Source of the DNA: Mycolicibacterium lutetiense
GTDB lineage: Bacteria > Actinomycetota > Actinomycetes > Mycobacteriales > Mycobacteriaceae
Assembly (NCBI RefSeq): GCF_017876775.1
Contig: NZ_JAGIOP010000002.1
Span: 248,001-312,000 of the forward strand
DNA: 64,000 nucleotides
Direction of reading: 5' to 3'
This document shows, one piece after another, positions 28,004-37,066 of this stretch. Position 1 is the stretch's first letter, and each line of letters starts with the position of its first letter. The notes beneath the pieces were generated by a model that saw only the letters and a list, made by a program, of their open reading frames with translations, was not told where the DNA came from and did not search any database. A program made the position numbers and the translations under genes.

Positions 28004-28204
28004 CTAGTGGGCGGTCACCACAGCAGGAGGAAAGCGGACATGCCGGCCAGGCACAGCAGATGATCGCGACAGATCGAGCGCCAGGTGTGATTGTTCGGCC
28101 GGGCTGCCCGCCCGGTAGTAACCGGCGATGGACGCCAGCACGGGTTCCGGCAATTCGGCCGACCTGCGATGGGGCAGGACCTGAACATCGAAGATCAGGT
28201 CCAT
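28004..28204 (-). pseudogene. Possible frameshifted small gene
   Basis: The frame encodes 66 residues (MDLIFDVQVLPHRRSAELPEP, then VLASIAGYYRAGSPAEQSHLALDL). From about 28060 a different frame reads CRDHLLCLAGMSAFLLLW and then stops, which looks like the natural hydrophobic end, while the annotated frame turns polar. A one-base shift near 28070 would join them. It is 41 bp upstream of nothing recognised; the region between TetR and the nitronate monooxygenase (27954-28245) has no other feature. Could also be a real short protein or noise. Confidence 0.35.
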
Positions 28205-28245
28205 CCACGCCGACGGCGATCAGGAACCCGTGCCGGCGGCCTCGA

Positions 28246-29376
28246 TCACACGCCGGCGGCCTCGTTCAGAGCGTTGAGGTTGCCCGTCGCCTCCAGGTAC
28301 TCCTGTACCCAGCGTTCGATCACGGCGGAGGTCTTCTCGACCTTCTGGAACTGGCCGACGACCTGACCCACCGGGTTGAACGCGACGTCGACACTCTCGT
28401 TGGGGTACTTGTGCGTCGCCGCGACGGCCATCCCGGACACCATGTACTGCAACGGCATGCCGAGCGGCTTCGGGTTGTCCGGGTTCTCCCAGGCCTCGGT
28501 CCAGTCGTTGCGGAGCATGCGGGCCGGCTTGCCGGTGAACGAGCGGCTGCGGACGGTGTCCTTGCTGGTCGCCTTGGCGTAGGCGGCGTGCTGCTGCTCG
28601 GTGTGCTCGGACTCCTCGACCATGACCCACTGGGAGCCGGTCCAGGCGCCCTGCGCGCCGAGTGCCAGGGCGGCGGCGATCTGCTGGCCGCTGCCGATAC
28701 CGCCGGCGGCCAGGACCGGAACCGGGGCCACCTCCTTGACCACCTGGGGCCACAGCACGATCGAACCGATCTCGCCGCTGTGCCCGCCGGCCTCGCCGCC
28801 CTGGGCGATGATGATGTCGACGCCTGCGTCGGCGTGCTTGCGGGCCTGCGACGGCGAACCGCACAGCGCGGCCACCTTGCGTCCCTCGGCGTGGATGCGG
28901 TCGATCATGTCTTTCGGCGGGGTGCCCAGCGCGTTGGCGATCAGCGTCATCTTGGGGTGCTTCAGCGCGATCTCGACCTGAGGTGTCGCGGTGGCCTCGG
29001 TCCAGCCCAGCAGCTGGAGGGCGTCGTCATCGCTGTGGTCGACCGGCACGCCATGGTCGGCGAGGATCTTCTTGGCGAAATCCAGATGCTCCTGGGGCAC
29101 CAGGGACTGCAGCATGCCCTTGAGGTCGTCGGCGGACATGTCGGTGTCCATGCCTTCGTACTTGTTCGGGATGACGATGTCGACACCGTACGGGTGGTCG
29201 CCGATGTGCTCGTCGATCCAGTTCAATTCGATCTCGAGCTGTTCGGGGGTGAATCCGACGGCGCCCAGCACGCCGAAACCGCCGGCCTTGCTGACGGCGA
29301 CAACGACGTCGCGACAGTGGGTAAATGCGAAGATCGGGACGTCGATCCCGAGCTCGTCGCAGAGTGCGGTGTGCAT
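28246..29376 (-). CDS. Nitronate monooxygenase / 2-nitropropane dioxygenase-like (Rv1894c-like)
   Basis: The product has 376 residues with an FMN-dependent TIM barrel. Flavin-loop segments include GGFGVLGAVGF, GGEAGGHSGE and APVPVLAAGGIGSGQQIAAALALGAQGAWTGSQW. It is close in size to M. tuberculosis Rv1894c. Family members oxidise alkyl nitronates, but many mycobacterial paralogues of this type act in sterol-ring catabolism as FMN reductases. A KstR-like box lies 64 bp upstream of the ATG. Its start has a GAGCTC-rich upstream region with an AAGGAGC site. Confidence 0.88.
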   Translation of the reverse strand: MHTALCDELGIDVPIFAFTHCRDVVVAVSKAGGFGVLGAVGFTPEQLEIELNWIDEHIGDHPYGVDIVIPNKYEGMDTDMSADDLKGMLQSLVPQEHLDFAKKILADHGVPVDHSDDDALQLLGWTEATATPQVEIALKHPKMTLIANALGTPPKDMIDRIHAEGRKVAALCGSPSQARKHADAGVDIIIAQGGEAGGHSGEIGSIVLWPQVVKEVAPVPVLAAGGIGSGQQIAAALALGAQGAWTGSQWVMVEESEHTEQQHAAYAKATSKDTVRSRSFTGKPARMLRNDWTEAWENPDNPKPLGMPLQYMVSGMAVAATHKYPNESVDVAFNPVGQVVGQFQKVEKTSAVIERWVQEYLEATGNLNALNEAAGV

Positions 29377-29439
29377 TCGGAGCTCCTTGTGATGGCGGTG
29401 CGGTGTGAGAGTCCTCGACCGGAACGGCCCGCGTGGAAG

Positions 29440-29453
29440 TGGAACGTGTTCTA
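29440..29453 (-). promoter_or_regulatory. KstR-like operator upstream of the nitronate monooxygenase gene
   Basis: TGGAACGTGTTCTA fits TnnAACnnGTTnnA at every fixed position. It lies 64 bp before the start of the minus-strand gene, in the intergenic space before the VOC gene. Confidence 0.72.
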
Positions 29454-29497
29454 GTTTAGTACCACCCCGGCCTCATTTGGGGTGCAACCCGGGAGTT

Positions 29498-29863
29498 TCA
29501 TCCGAGTTCGGCGACGAATGAAACTTCATTTCCGTCGGGATCGGCAACGTCGATGACGGCCACCATGTCCGCGATGACCAGCGGTTCTCCAATGGCCACC
29601 CCGTCCTCGCGCAGCCGGGCGGCGGTGCGCTCCAGATCGTCGACCCCGAATCGGACGGCGCCGCGTCCCGCCCCGGCCGGATCGGTGACGACCTGTAGCC
29701 AAGCGGTCGCAGTCAACTGCCATTCCGCGACCCCTGGAACGGGTTGCAGGTCGGGTTCTCGGCCGAGGAGACGGGCGTACCAGGCCCTCGCCTCCTCGAA
29801 TCGACCGGTGGCGATGACGGCCGCGACGTCGTTGATCGCGATGGGTTGCACCGTGACAGGCAT
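29498..29863 (-). CDS. VOC-family (glyoxalase-like) protein
   Basis: The product has 121 residues with two beta-alpha-beta-beta-beta modules; AWYARLLGREPD and IDVADPDGNEVSFV are typical glyoxalase/bleomycin-resistance/dioxygenase pieces. It could bind a metal or an aromatic substrate. No operon partner overlaps it. It is divergent from the HAD phosphatase gene (56 bp between starts). Function is not predictable beyond the fold. Confidence 0.85.
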   Translation of the reverse strand: MPVTVQPIAINDVAAVIATGRFEEARAWYARLLGREPDLQPVPGVAEWQLTATAWLQVVTDPAGAGRGAVRFGVDDLERTAARLREDGVAIGEPLVIADMVAVIDVADPDGNEVSFVAELG

Positions 29864-29919
29864 CCACCATTTGTAGTCGCGACTGGCCGATTGTCGTGGC
29901 GGCTTGGTGTACTAGGTCC

Positions 29920-30684
29920 ATGGCCCGCACGTTGTCGCCACCCGAGTCACTCGAGGAAATCGGGGACGGTCCAGGTGGCGCGCGGGTGGGAGCCTTCTTC
30001 GATCTGGACGGCACCCTGGTGGAGGGGTACACCGCCACGGCGCACGCCGGTCATCGCATCCGCCGGCGACAGGCAGCTGCCGGCGAGATCCTGGGAATCG
30101 TCGAGGCCGCGGTGCGGTACCGGATCGGCCGGATTCCGTTCGATCGACTGTTGGTCCGAGCGGCCGGATACCTACGGGGTGAATCGCTGCTCGAGCTCGA
30201 CGAGCTGGGGGAGTACCTGTTCGAGAGCCGCATCAACCAGCGGGTCTACCCGCACATGCGCGAGGTGGTGCGTCGTCACCAGGACCGCGGCCACACCGTC
30301 GTGATGAGTTCCTCGGCCCTGACCATCCACGCCGAGCCCGTTGCCCGTCACCTCGGGATCAGCCACGTGCTGTGCAATCGCTTCCTGACCGATGGCCAGG
30401 GGCGGCTGACCGGGGGAATCGTCGAACCCATCATCTGGGGTGCGAGCAAAGCCGCTGCGGTGCAGCATTTCTGCCACGACGCACAGGTCGACCTCGCCCA
30501 CAGCTATTTCTATGCCGACGGCTACGAGGACGATGCGTTGATGCGATTGGTGGGCCGGCCCCGGCCGGTCAACCCGCGGCCGCGCCTGGCCGCAGTGGCC
30601 ACCGACCAGGGTTGGCCGGTGCTGACCGTGCCGCGACCCGACGGCCGGCGCCGGGGCGATCGTCGGTTGCGACCCGGTGCCTAG
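29920..30684 (+). CDS. HAD-superfamily hydrolase, subfamily IB
   Basis: The product has 254 residues. The HAD nucleophile motif is FFDLDGTLVEGYT near residue 30, motif II is VVMSSSALT, motif III Lys is in WGASKAAAV, and the acidic motif IV is YADGYEDDALM. It resembles the phosphoserine-phosphatase-like HAD domain fused to acyltransferases in M. tuberculosis. Substrate is a phosphate ester, otherwise unknown. ATG 29920 is used because the upstream codons have no similarity. The 3' end overlaps the convergent DapB-like gene by 4 bp. Confidence 0.85.
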   Translation: MARTLSPPESLEEIGDGPGGARVGAFFDLDGTLVEGYTATAHAGHRIRRRQAAAGEILGIVEAAVRYRIGRIPFDRLLVRAAGYLRGESLLELDELGEYLFESRINQRVYPHMREVVRRHQDRGHTVVMSSSALTIHAEPVARHLGISHVLCNRFLTDGQGRLTGGIVEPIIWGASKAAAVQHFCHDAQVDLAHSYFYADGYEDDALMRLVGRPRPVNPRPRLAAVATDQGWPVLTVPRPDGRRRGDRRLRPGA

Positions 30685-31757
30685 TTCAGCCTGTGCAGAC
30701 CCTTGCCGGTGACGAGGGGAAGGTCGAGGGTGGTGCGGATGCCCGGCTCGGCGCTCACCACATCCGGGATGGCGTTGACGATGCGTCCCGCCGCGGCCAC
30801 GATCGCGGCGTGGTTGTGGTCGCCTCGATCGCTGGTCGGGCAGATGTCCACGACATACGACGGCTCGCCGGTGATCTCGACGCGGTAGGAGCCGCCGGGC
30901 TGGGCCGGTTGCGCCCAGTCCGGTCGCAGGTCAGCACGCACCCGGGTGACGTGTTCGACGACGATCACCGGCTTACCGCCGACCATGCCGTTGATCTGGA
31001 AGCGCATCGCCGCCACCGTGCCCTTGGCGATGACGCCGGTCGCGACCTCGATGTCCTCGGGCGCGGGCTCCAACTCGTAGTGCTCGGTGATGTCTTCGAC
31101 CTCGACGCCCAGTCCGGCGGCGAGCATCCGGATCGCGGTCCCCCAAGCAGCGCTGAGGATCCCGGGGAGAAACAACATTCCGGGCTGGTCGATCGGATTG
31201 CCGAATCCCATGACGATCGACATCACCTCGGTGCCGTCATAGGTGGCGTAGTCGGCGATCTCCATGGTCTTGATCTGATCGATGCGCTGACATGTACCGG
31301 CGACCGCGAACGGCACCAGGTCGGTGGCGAACCCGGGGTCGACACCGGTGATGAACACGCTTGAATTACCCGCCTGAGCAGCTTCTTCGACCCGTGCGAT
31401 GGCCTTCTCCGGCATGGCGCCCCAGGGGAATTGCAAGCCGCCCGGGGCTGAGCCGACCACGTTGATCCCGGCGGCCAGTGCGGCCATCACATCGCGGGTG
31501 GCTTCCACGGGGCGGGTGTCACCCATCGCGCAGTACACCAGGCAGTCCGGTTCGGCGGCGATCGCGGCATCGATGCCCAGCGTGGCGGTGACCCCGGTGA
31601 CGCCGCCCAGCCCAGCCAGTTCGCCGGCGTCCAGGCCGACCTTCGCCTCGGTCGAGGTGCCCACCGCGACGAGTTCGAACCGGGGGTCGTCGATGAGCTG
31701 GATCAGGGCCAACCGGCCGCAGTTTCCGGTGCCGACGATCGCCACGCGAATGGCCAT
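30681..31757 (-). CDS. NAD(P)-dependent amine/dihydrodipicolinate-reductase-like protein (Rv0926c-like)
   Basis: The product has 358 residues. A Rossmann motif (VAIVGTGNCGRLAL) opens the protein, followed by the DapB-type central domain (DCLVYCAMGDTRPVEATRDVMAAL, INVVGSAPGGLQFPWG) and a C-terminal domain with a conserved HYELEPAPEDIEVATG segment. It resembles M. tuberculosis Rv0926c. Family relatives act as diaminopentanoate or meso-diaminopimelate-type dehydrogenases; substrate is unknown. A GAGGAG site lies 6 nt upstream. A KstR-like box sits 56 bp before the start, shared with the divergent SDR. Confidence 0.85.
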   Translation of the reverse strand: MAIRVAIVGTGNCGRLALIQLIDDPRFELVAVGTSTEAKVGLDAGELAGLGGVTGVTATLGIDAAIAAEPDCLVYCAMGDTRPVEATRDVMAALAAGINVVGSAPGGLQFPWGAMPEKAIARVEEAAQAGNSSVFITGVDPGFATDLVPFAVAGTCQRIDQIKTMEIADYATYDGTEVMSIVMGFGNPIDQPGMLFLPGILSAAWGTAIRMLAAGLGVEVEDITEHYELEPAPEDIEVATGVIAKGTVAAMRFQINGMVGGKPVIVVEHVTRVRADLRPDWAQPAQPGGSYRVEITGEPSYVVDICPTSDRGDHNHAAIVAAAGRIVNAIPDVVSAEPGIRTTLDLPLVTGKGLHRLN

Positions 31758-31813
31758 ACAGGTCTCCTCAAGCTGTTCGGTCTAATTGCAGTATGCCGAT
31801 CCGGCGTCAAAAT

Positions 31814-31827
31814 TGGAACAGGTTCTA
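31814..31827. promoter_or_regulatory. KstR-like operator in a divergent promoter
   Basis: TGGAACAGGTTCTA fits TnnAACnnGTTnnA at every fixed position. It is 56 bp from the DapB-like start (minus) and 32 bp from the SDR start (plus), so it could control both. Confidence 0.72.
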
Positions 31828-31859
31828 ATTTGTGGCTGCAGGCGGTAGCCTCACCCGTC

Positions 31860-32597
31860 ATGGGACGGGTTGAAGGAAAAGTGGCACTCATCAGTGGCGG
31901 GGCGCGGGGGATGGGCGCCGAGCACGCCCGGGCGCTGGTCGCTGAAGGCGCCAAGGTCGTGATCGGGGACATCCTCGACGACGAGGGCAAGGCGTTGGCG
32001 GCCGAACTCGGCGATTCGGCGCGCTACGTCCATCTCGACGTCACCGACGCCGACCAGTGGGACGCTGCCGTCGCAACGGCGACCGAGGAGTTCGGCTCGC
32101 TCAACGTGCTGGTGAACAACGCCGGAATCGTCGCGATCGGCCAGATCGGCAAATTCGATATGGCCCAGTGGCAGAAGGTGATCGACGTCAACCTGACCGG
32201 GACTTTCCTGGGCATGCAGGCGTGTGTCAAGGCGATGAAAGCCGCGGGCGGCGGATCGATCATCAACGTCTCCTCCATCGAGGGACTGCGCGGTGCCGCC
32301 ATGGTGCACCCGTACGTCGCCTCCAAGTGGGCCGTGCGCGGCCTGACCAAGTCCGCGGCGCTGGAACTGGGGCCCAAGCAGATCCGGGTCAACTCGATCC
32401 ACCCCGGATTCATCCGGACCCCGATGACCGAGCATTTCCCCGAGGACATGCTGACCATTCCGCTGGGCCGATCCGGGCAACCCGAGGAGGTCTCCACCTT
32501 CGTGGTGTTCCTGGCCAGCGATGAATCCCGCTACGCCACCGGCGCCGAGTTCGTCATGGACGGTGGCCTCGTCAACGACGTCCCGCACAAGCTCTGA
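31860..32597 (+). CDS. fabG3: 3-alpha/20-beta-hydroxysteroid dehydrogenase-like SDR (Rv2002-like)
   Basis: The product has 245 residues. It follows M. tuberculosis FabG3 (Rv2002): GKVALISGGARGMGAEHARALVAEGAKVV, LVNNAGIVAIG, INVSSIEGL, YVASK with the YxxxK motif, and RVNSIHPGFIRTPMTEHFPED. FabG3 has 20-beta-hydroxysteroid dehydrogenase activity with NADH. No good ribosome site precedes the ATG, and the KstR-like box is only 32 bp upstream, so a leaderless transcript is likely. It is probably part of steroid catabolism. Confidence 0.9.
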   Translation: MGRVEGKVALISGGARGMGAEHARALVAEGAKVVIGDILDDEGKALAAELGDSARYVHLDVTDADQWDAAVATATEEFGSLNVLVNNAGIVAIGQIGKFDMAQWQKVIDVNLTGTFLGMQACVKAMKAAGGGSIINVSSIEGLRGAAMVHPYVASKWAVRGLTKSAALELGPKQIRVNSIHPGFIRTPMTEHFPEDMLTIPLGRSGQPEEVSTFVVFLASDESRYATGAEFVMDGGLVNDVPHKL

Positions 32598-32698
32598 GGG
32601 TGCACCGGCCGCACGGGGCGGCACTCACCACGGCAGAATGATCGGGCACGGCATCGACTCACCGACCCGGTGCCGCACCGGTCATTGAGGAGCTGCCC

Positions 32699-35497
32699 AT
32701 TTCCGCCCGGAATCGCCGCGCCGGTCTGAGTCTGGCGGGTTTCGTTGTCGTCGCACTGCTCGTGTTGTCGCTGTGCGCGGCTGATTTCCCGCCGTTCGCC
32801 AAGCCGGAGCCGCCGTCGGGGCGGGTGGAGCTGGCCCAGGGCTGGCAGCTGGCCTCGGCGCGCACCGTGACCGCCGACGGTGCGGCGCTGTCCACGCCGG
32901 GCGAGGTGAACGCCGACTGGCACCCCGTCAAGCGCATGCCGTCCACGGTCTTGGCGGCACTGCAGGACGACGGCACCTACCCCGACCTGTACTTCGGGGA
33001 CAACCTCACCGAGGTGCCCGACGATCTGTACCGCCAGGACTGGTGGTACCGCACGACGTTCGCCGCGCCGCAGGGAAGCTCGAGCTACCGGCTGGAGTTC
33101 CCCGGCATCAACTACCGCGCCGAGGTCTGGCTCAACGGCAAGCTGATCGCGGGTAACTCGCTGCTGGTGGGCATGCATACGGCCCACGAGATCGACGCGA
33201 CTCCGTGGATCAACCCCGGCGGGACCAACACGTTGGCCGTCAGGGTGACACCCGAGCAGGCGTTGCAGGACATCGACGGGGTCGAGCTGGCCGACAGCTG
33301 GTGGGACTGGCTCAACTGGAACCACATCGGCTACCAGGGGCCGGACAAGAACCCGCTGCGCGGCAATTCCTATGTGGCCGACCGCAATGCGGGCATCTTC
33401 AAACCTGTCTATCTGAGCTATTCGGGCCAGGTCGTGCTCAGTGACCCGCTGGTCACCACCGAGCTGCCGTTGCCCGCCACAGACAGCGCCCGGCTCACGG
33501 TCTACGCCGATATCCGCAACACGGCCGATGTGGCGATGCGTGGCGTGGTGCGGGCCCGGATCAGCCGGCCCGGAAAGCCGACCATCTCGGTGGATCAACC
33601 GGTCAGCCTGGCGCCGGGGGAGAAGCGTGAAATCCGTTTCGACCCGGACGCTTTCGCAGCGCTGCGGGTGAGCGACCCGGACCTGTGGTGGCCCTACACC
33701 ATGGGCAGGCCCGACCTCTACGACCTGCGGCTGGAGTTTGTGCGGTACGGCCGGGCAGCCGACACCGTGGATTCACGTTTCGGCATCCGGACGGTGGCTC
33801 AGCACCGGGACAACGACGAGCAGTTTCCCGATCTCGGTCGCGGCGGCAGCTTCTACCTGACCGTCAACGGGCGGGATTTTCTGGTCCGGGGTGCGGCGTA
33901 CACGCCGGATCTGCTGTTCGCCTTCGACCCGCAGCGTGAGGACGCCATCCTGGGATACGTCCGGGACCTGGGGCTGAACATGCTGCGCCTGGAGGGAAAG
34001 TTCCCGGGCGACAACATCATCGAGCGGGCCGACGAATTGGGCATTCCGCTGATGTACGGGTGGATGTGCTGCAACCAGTGGGAGAAGTGGTGGCAGTGGG
34101 ACGACGAGGATCGGCGGGTGGCCGACGAGAGCATGCGCTCCCAGATCCTGTCCCTGCGCGGGCACGCGGCGGCGTTCCTGTGGGCCAACGGCAGCGACGG
34201 CAAGCCTCCGGCGCCGGTGCTCGACGGCTACCGCCGCATCCTGGATGAGTTGCGCTGGCCCAACACCGTCGTCGACACGGTGTCGTCCATGGCCCGCGGC
34301 GCCGACGGCGAGCCCGACTGGGATGGCATCCACATGGCCGGCCCGTACACCTGGCGCCCGCCGAGCTACTGGTTCGACGGCCGTTATCAGGCCACTCGCG
34401 GCTCCAACGCCGAACAGGGCGACAACGAACACATCCCACCGTTCGCCAGCCTGCAGAAGTTCATCCCGCCGGACAAACTGTGGCCGATCAACGAGGCATG
34501 GTATTTCCACGCCGGGGCCAACCCCAGCAACGCCGCTCTGGAGAGCATCCGTACCGCGGTGGTCCAGCGCTACGGATCATCGAGCGGCGCAGAGGAATTC
34601 GCCCGCAAGGCCCAGCTCGCCCACTACGAGTCGACGCGCGCACAGTTCGAGGCGTTCGCAGCCGGCGGGTGGGACAACCACAAGATGACCATCTACTGGA
34701 TGCTGAACAATCACTGGCCGTCGTTCTTCGGCCACCTTTTCGACTACTACCTGCGGCCCGGCGGCGCGTACTTCGGGGCCAAGAAGGGGCTGCGTCCGCT
34801 GTCGGTGGTCTTCGATTCCTATGCCACCGGCGACCACGACACCGCCAGCGTCAAAGTGGTCAATCAGTCACCGCAGGAGCGGACGGGCCTTCGGGTGCGG
34901 GTCCGCACCTACGATCTGACCGGCCGGCTGCGCGATGACCGAGGTTCCGAGTTGCCGGCCGTGCCGTCGAACGGTGTGGTGCCGGGGTTGACGCTGCCCC
35001 GGTTGGCCCTCGACTCACCGGTGGTGTTCGTCCGCTGCGAACTGCTCGACGAGTCCGGCGCTGTCGTCGCCGACAATACGTATTGGCAGTCGCAGAAACT
35101 CGATGATGTCGGGCCGCCGGTCAATGACCAGGCATTCGACCTGGTGCAGAGTAGCTGGGCCGACATGACCCCGCTCAACGCCATGGCGCAGGCGCCGTTG
35201 GAGGTGACCGCGCATCGGACGGACTCGGCCGACGGCGGCGCGAGCGTCCGGATCCGATTGCACAATCCGGGACGTCGGATCGCGTTCTTCGAGCGGGCCG
35301 AGATCACCACGACCCGCGATGGTGAGGAGATCCTGCCGATCGAGTATTCCGACAACTACGTCACGGTGTACCCCGGGGAGACGGCGGAGATCACCGGCGC
35401 GGTGACCGGATCGGAGCACGGACCCAACTGGGTCCGGGTCGGCGGTTACAACAGCCCACCGACGGTGGTACCGATCGACCAGCGGGCACGACGATAG
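32699..35497 (+). CDS. GH2 exo-beta-D-glucosaminidase-like enzyme, apparent ATT start
   Basis: The product has 932 residues from ATT 32699. The start is inferred: GAGGAG (32687-32692) lies 6 nt before ATT, and the stretch from there encodes a membrane anchor or signal (residues 8-30) that would be lost if GTG 32762 were used. The frame has no ATG, GTG or TTG between the upstream stop at 32639 and that GTG. The body matches GH2 exo-chitosanases of the CsxA type; catalytic Asp is in GSD (D500) and Glu in SNAEQ (E572), the same 72-residue spacing as D469/E541. It probably removes glucosamine from chitosan-like glycans outside the cell. A 74-residue gene follows by 9 bp. Confidence 0.82.
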   Translation: MSARNRRAGLSLAGFVVVALLVLSLCAADFPPFAKPEPPSGRVELAQGWQLASARTVTADGAALSTPGEVNADWHPVKRMPSTVLAALQDDGTYPDLYFGDNLTEVPDDLYRQDWWYRTTFAAPQGSSSYRLEFPGINYRAEVWLNGKLIAGNSLLVGMHTAHEIDATPWINPGGTNTLAVRVTPEQALQDIDGVELADSWWDWLNWNHIGYQGPDKNPLRGNSYVADRNAGIFKPVYLSYSGQVVLSDPLVTTELPLPATDSARLTVYADIRNTADVAMRGVVRARISRPGKPTISVDQPVSLAPGEKREIRFDPDAFAALRVSDPDLWWPYTMGRPDLYDLRLEFVRYGRAADTVDSRFGIRTVAQHRDNDEQFPDLGRGGSFYLTVNGRDFLVRGAAYTPDLLFAFDPQREDAILGYVRDLGLNMLRLEGKFPGDNIIERADELGIPLMYGWMCCNQWEKWWQWDDEDRRVADESMRSQILSLRGHAAAFLWANGSDGKPPAPVLDGYRRILDELRWPNTVVDTVSSMARGADGEPDWDGIHMAGPYTWRPPSYWFDGRYQATRGSNAEQGDNEHIPPFASLQKFIPPDKLWPINEAWYFHAGANPSNAALESIRTAVVQRYGSSSGAEEFARKAQLAHYESTRAQFEAFAAGGWDNHKMTIYWMLNNHWPSFFGHLFDYYLRPGGAYFGAKKGLRPLSVVFDSYATGDHDTASVKVVNQSPQERTGLRVRVRTYDLTGRLRDDRGSELPAVPSNGVVPGLTLPRLALDSPVVFVRCELLDESGAVVADNTYWQSQKLDDVGPPVNDQAFDLVQSSWADMTPLNAMAQAPLEVTAHRTDSADGGASVRIRLHNPGRRIAFFERAEITTTRDGEEILPIEYSDNYVTVYPGETAEITGAVTGSEHGPNWVRVGGYNSPPTVVPIDQRARR

Positions 35498-35506
35498 GAT
35501 CGACAG

Positions 35507-35731
35507 ATGACCACAACCGATGAGCGCCATGAGGTCGGCCAGCTGGCCGAGAGCGTCGGATGGCTGCACCGTGACCTCGAGCGGGTGGACGTCTACCAAC
35601 GTGGGGCGAACCGGATCAGGGTCGTGTGGCAGGGCCCGAGCGTGATCAGCGGGGCAACGCTGTACGTGGACGACATGATGACCACCTACACCCGGGAACT
35701 GGCGACACTGAACAACTGGCTCAAGCGCTGA
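35507..35731 (+). CDS. Small conserved protein downstream of GH2 enzyme
   Basis: The product has 74 residues, soluble, with short beta and alpha stretches ([31 protein letters not shown]). There is no signal peptide or Cys. It follows the GH2 gene by 9 bp and is probably co-transcribed. A GC-rich hairpin follows at 35737-35761. I do not recognise a family. Confidence 0.7.
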   Translation: MTTTDERHEVGQLAESVGWLHRDLERVDVYQRGANRIRVVWQGPSVISGATLYVDDMMTTYTRELATLNNWLKR

Positions 35732-35736
35732 TTTGC

Positions 35737-35761
35737 CCGGCCGGCCCGCTCGGCCGGCCGG
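35737..35761 (+). terminator. GC-rich hairpin after the GH2 operon
   Basis: CCGGCCGG (35737-35744) and CCGGCCGG (35754-35761) are self-complementary arms around a 9-nt loop, with no U-tract. It lies 6 bp after the stop codon of the small gene and before eis. Confidence 0.4.
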
Positions 35762-35789
35762 AATAATCTGTGGCCCCGTCGGTGGCGGT

Positions 35790-37031
35790 GTGGCACTGTC
35801 GGATTCTGTGACCGACACCGTCGCTTCTTCGGCAACAACCCCCATGCTGCACAGCGTCACCGACGCCGACTGGTCGGGAATGGCGCTGCTGGGCAATACC
35901 GCGTTCGGGGAGGTCAACCACCCCGATTCGATGTCGGCGTGGCGGCAGATGGTGTCCGCCGACGGCGGCGTGGTGATGCGTGACGGCGACAACGGAGACA
36001 TCGTCGGCCAGTCGATCTATCTCGATCACACACTCACCGTTTCCGGTGGCGCGGTGCTGCCCGCTGCGGGTCTGAGCTACGTGGCCGTCGCACCCACTCA
36101 TCGGCGCCGCGGGATCTTGCGATCGATGTACACCGAGTTGCACCGACGGATCGCCGAGGCGGGATATCCGATCGCCGCGCTCACCGCGAGCGAAGGCGGG
36201 ATCTACGGCCGATTCGGCTACGGTCCGGCCACCACCGTGCAGCTGTTGACCATTGACCGCAGGTTCGCCGAGTTCCACGCCTCCGTGCCCGACCCCGGCG
36301 GTGTCCGCCTGGTCACACCTGCCGAGCACCGCGATACCTTCGCCGCGATCTACGACCGCTGGCGACAGCAGACGCCGGGCGGGCTGGTGTGCCCGACGCC
36401 CTTGTGGGACGACCTGCTCGCCGACCGGGAGAACACTCGCGAGGGCGGATCAGAACTGTTCGCGTTCCTGCATCCGGACGGCTATGCGATGTACCGCGTA
36501 CACGGTGACGAATCCCGGTCGATTCGGGTCCGATCGGTCACCGCCGTGACCACCGACGCCTACATCGCCCTGTGGCGGGCCCTGTTGGGCATGGACCTGA
36601 TGGACAAGGTGAGCATCTGGACGCCACCCGGCGACGTGGTGCCCTACCTGCTGACCAATCCACGGCTGGCCCGGGTGACCTCGAGCAGCGATGACCTGTG
36701 GATCAGGATCATGAACATTCCGGTCGCTCTCGAAGCCCGGCGGTATCAGGCCGACCTCGACGCGGTACTTGAGGTCTCCGACGGTTTCCGCGGTGATGGC
36801 GGACGATTTGCCCTGCAGATTCGCGACGGCCACGCGCGGTGTGCGCCCACCGACGCGCCGGCCGATATCGAGCTCAGCCTCGACGTGCTCGGGAGCCTGT
36901 ACCTCGGCGGCCACCGCCCCGAGGCCTTCGCTACAGCAAACCGATTGCGCAGCAAGGATTCAGCCGTGGTGCACCGTCTCGGGGCGGCCTTCGCCAGTGC
37001 GGTTCCGGCGGCCCTCGGGTACAGCTTCTGA
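35790..37031 (+). CDS. eis: Eis-family GNAT N-acetyltransferase
   Basis: The product has 413 residues and matches Mtb Eis (Rv2416c): [30 protein letters not shown] is the acetyl-CoA (P-loop) segment, [14 protein letters not shown] carries the conserved Tyr, and the protein ends in Phe, whose carboxylate is catalytic in Eis. It multi-acetylates aminoglycosides and other amines. GTG 35790 (MALSDSV) aligns with Mtb MLQSDSV, so it is chosen. It is followed 35 bp later by CinA and is preceded by a hairpin. Confidence 0.93.
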   Translation: MALSDSVTDTVASSATTPMLHSVTDADWSGMALLGNTAFGEVNHPDSMSAWRQMVSADGGVVMRDGDNGDIVGQSIYLDHTLTVSGGAVLPAAGLSYVAVAPTHRRRGILRSMYTELHRRIAEAGYPIAALTASEGGIYGRFGYGPATTVQLLTIDRRFAEFHASVPDPGGVRLVTPAEHRDTFAAIYDRWRQQTPGGLVCPTPLWDDLLADRENTREGGSELFAFLHPDGYAMYRVHGDESRSIRVRSVTAVTTDAYIALWRALLGMDLMDKVSIWTPPGDVVPYLLTNPRLARVTSSSDDLWIRIMNIPVALEARRYQADLDAVLEVSDGFRGDGGRFALQIRDGHARCAPTDAPADIELSLDVLGSLYLGGHRPEAFATANRLRSKDSAVVHRLGAAFASAVPAALGYSF

Positions 37032-37066
37032 GCCGGGGCGAGGGGCCGCTGCGTAGTGTTCATCTG

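Noticed and set aside
28060..29454. A 464-residue plus-strand frame opposite the nitronate monooxygenase.
   Set aside because: It is an antisense shadow, rich in Arg/His/Asp patterns typical of reversed GC-rich codons.
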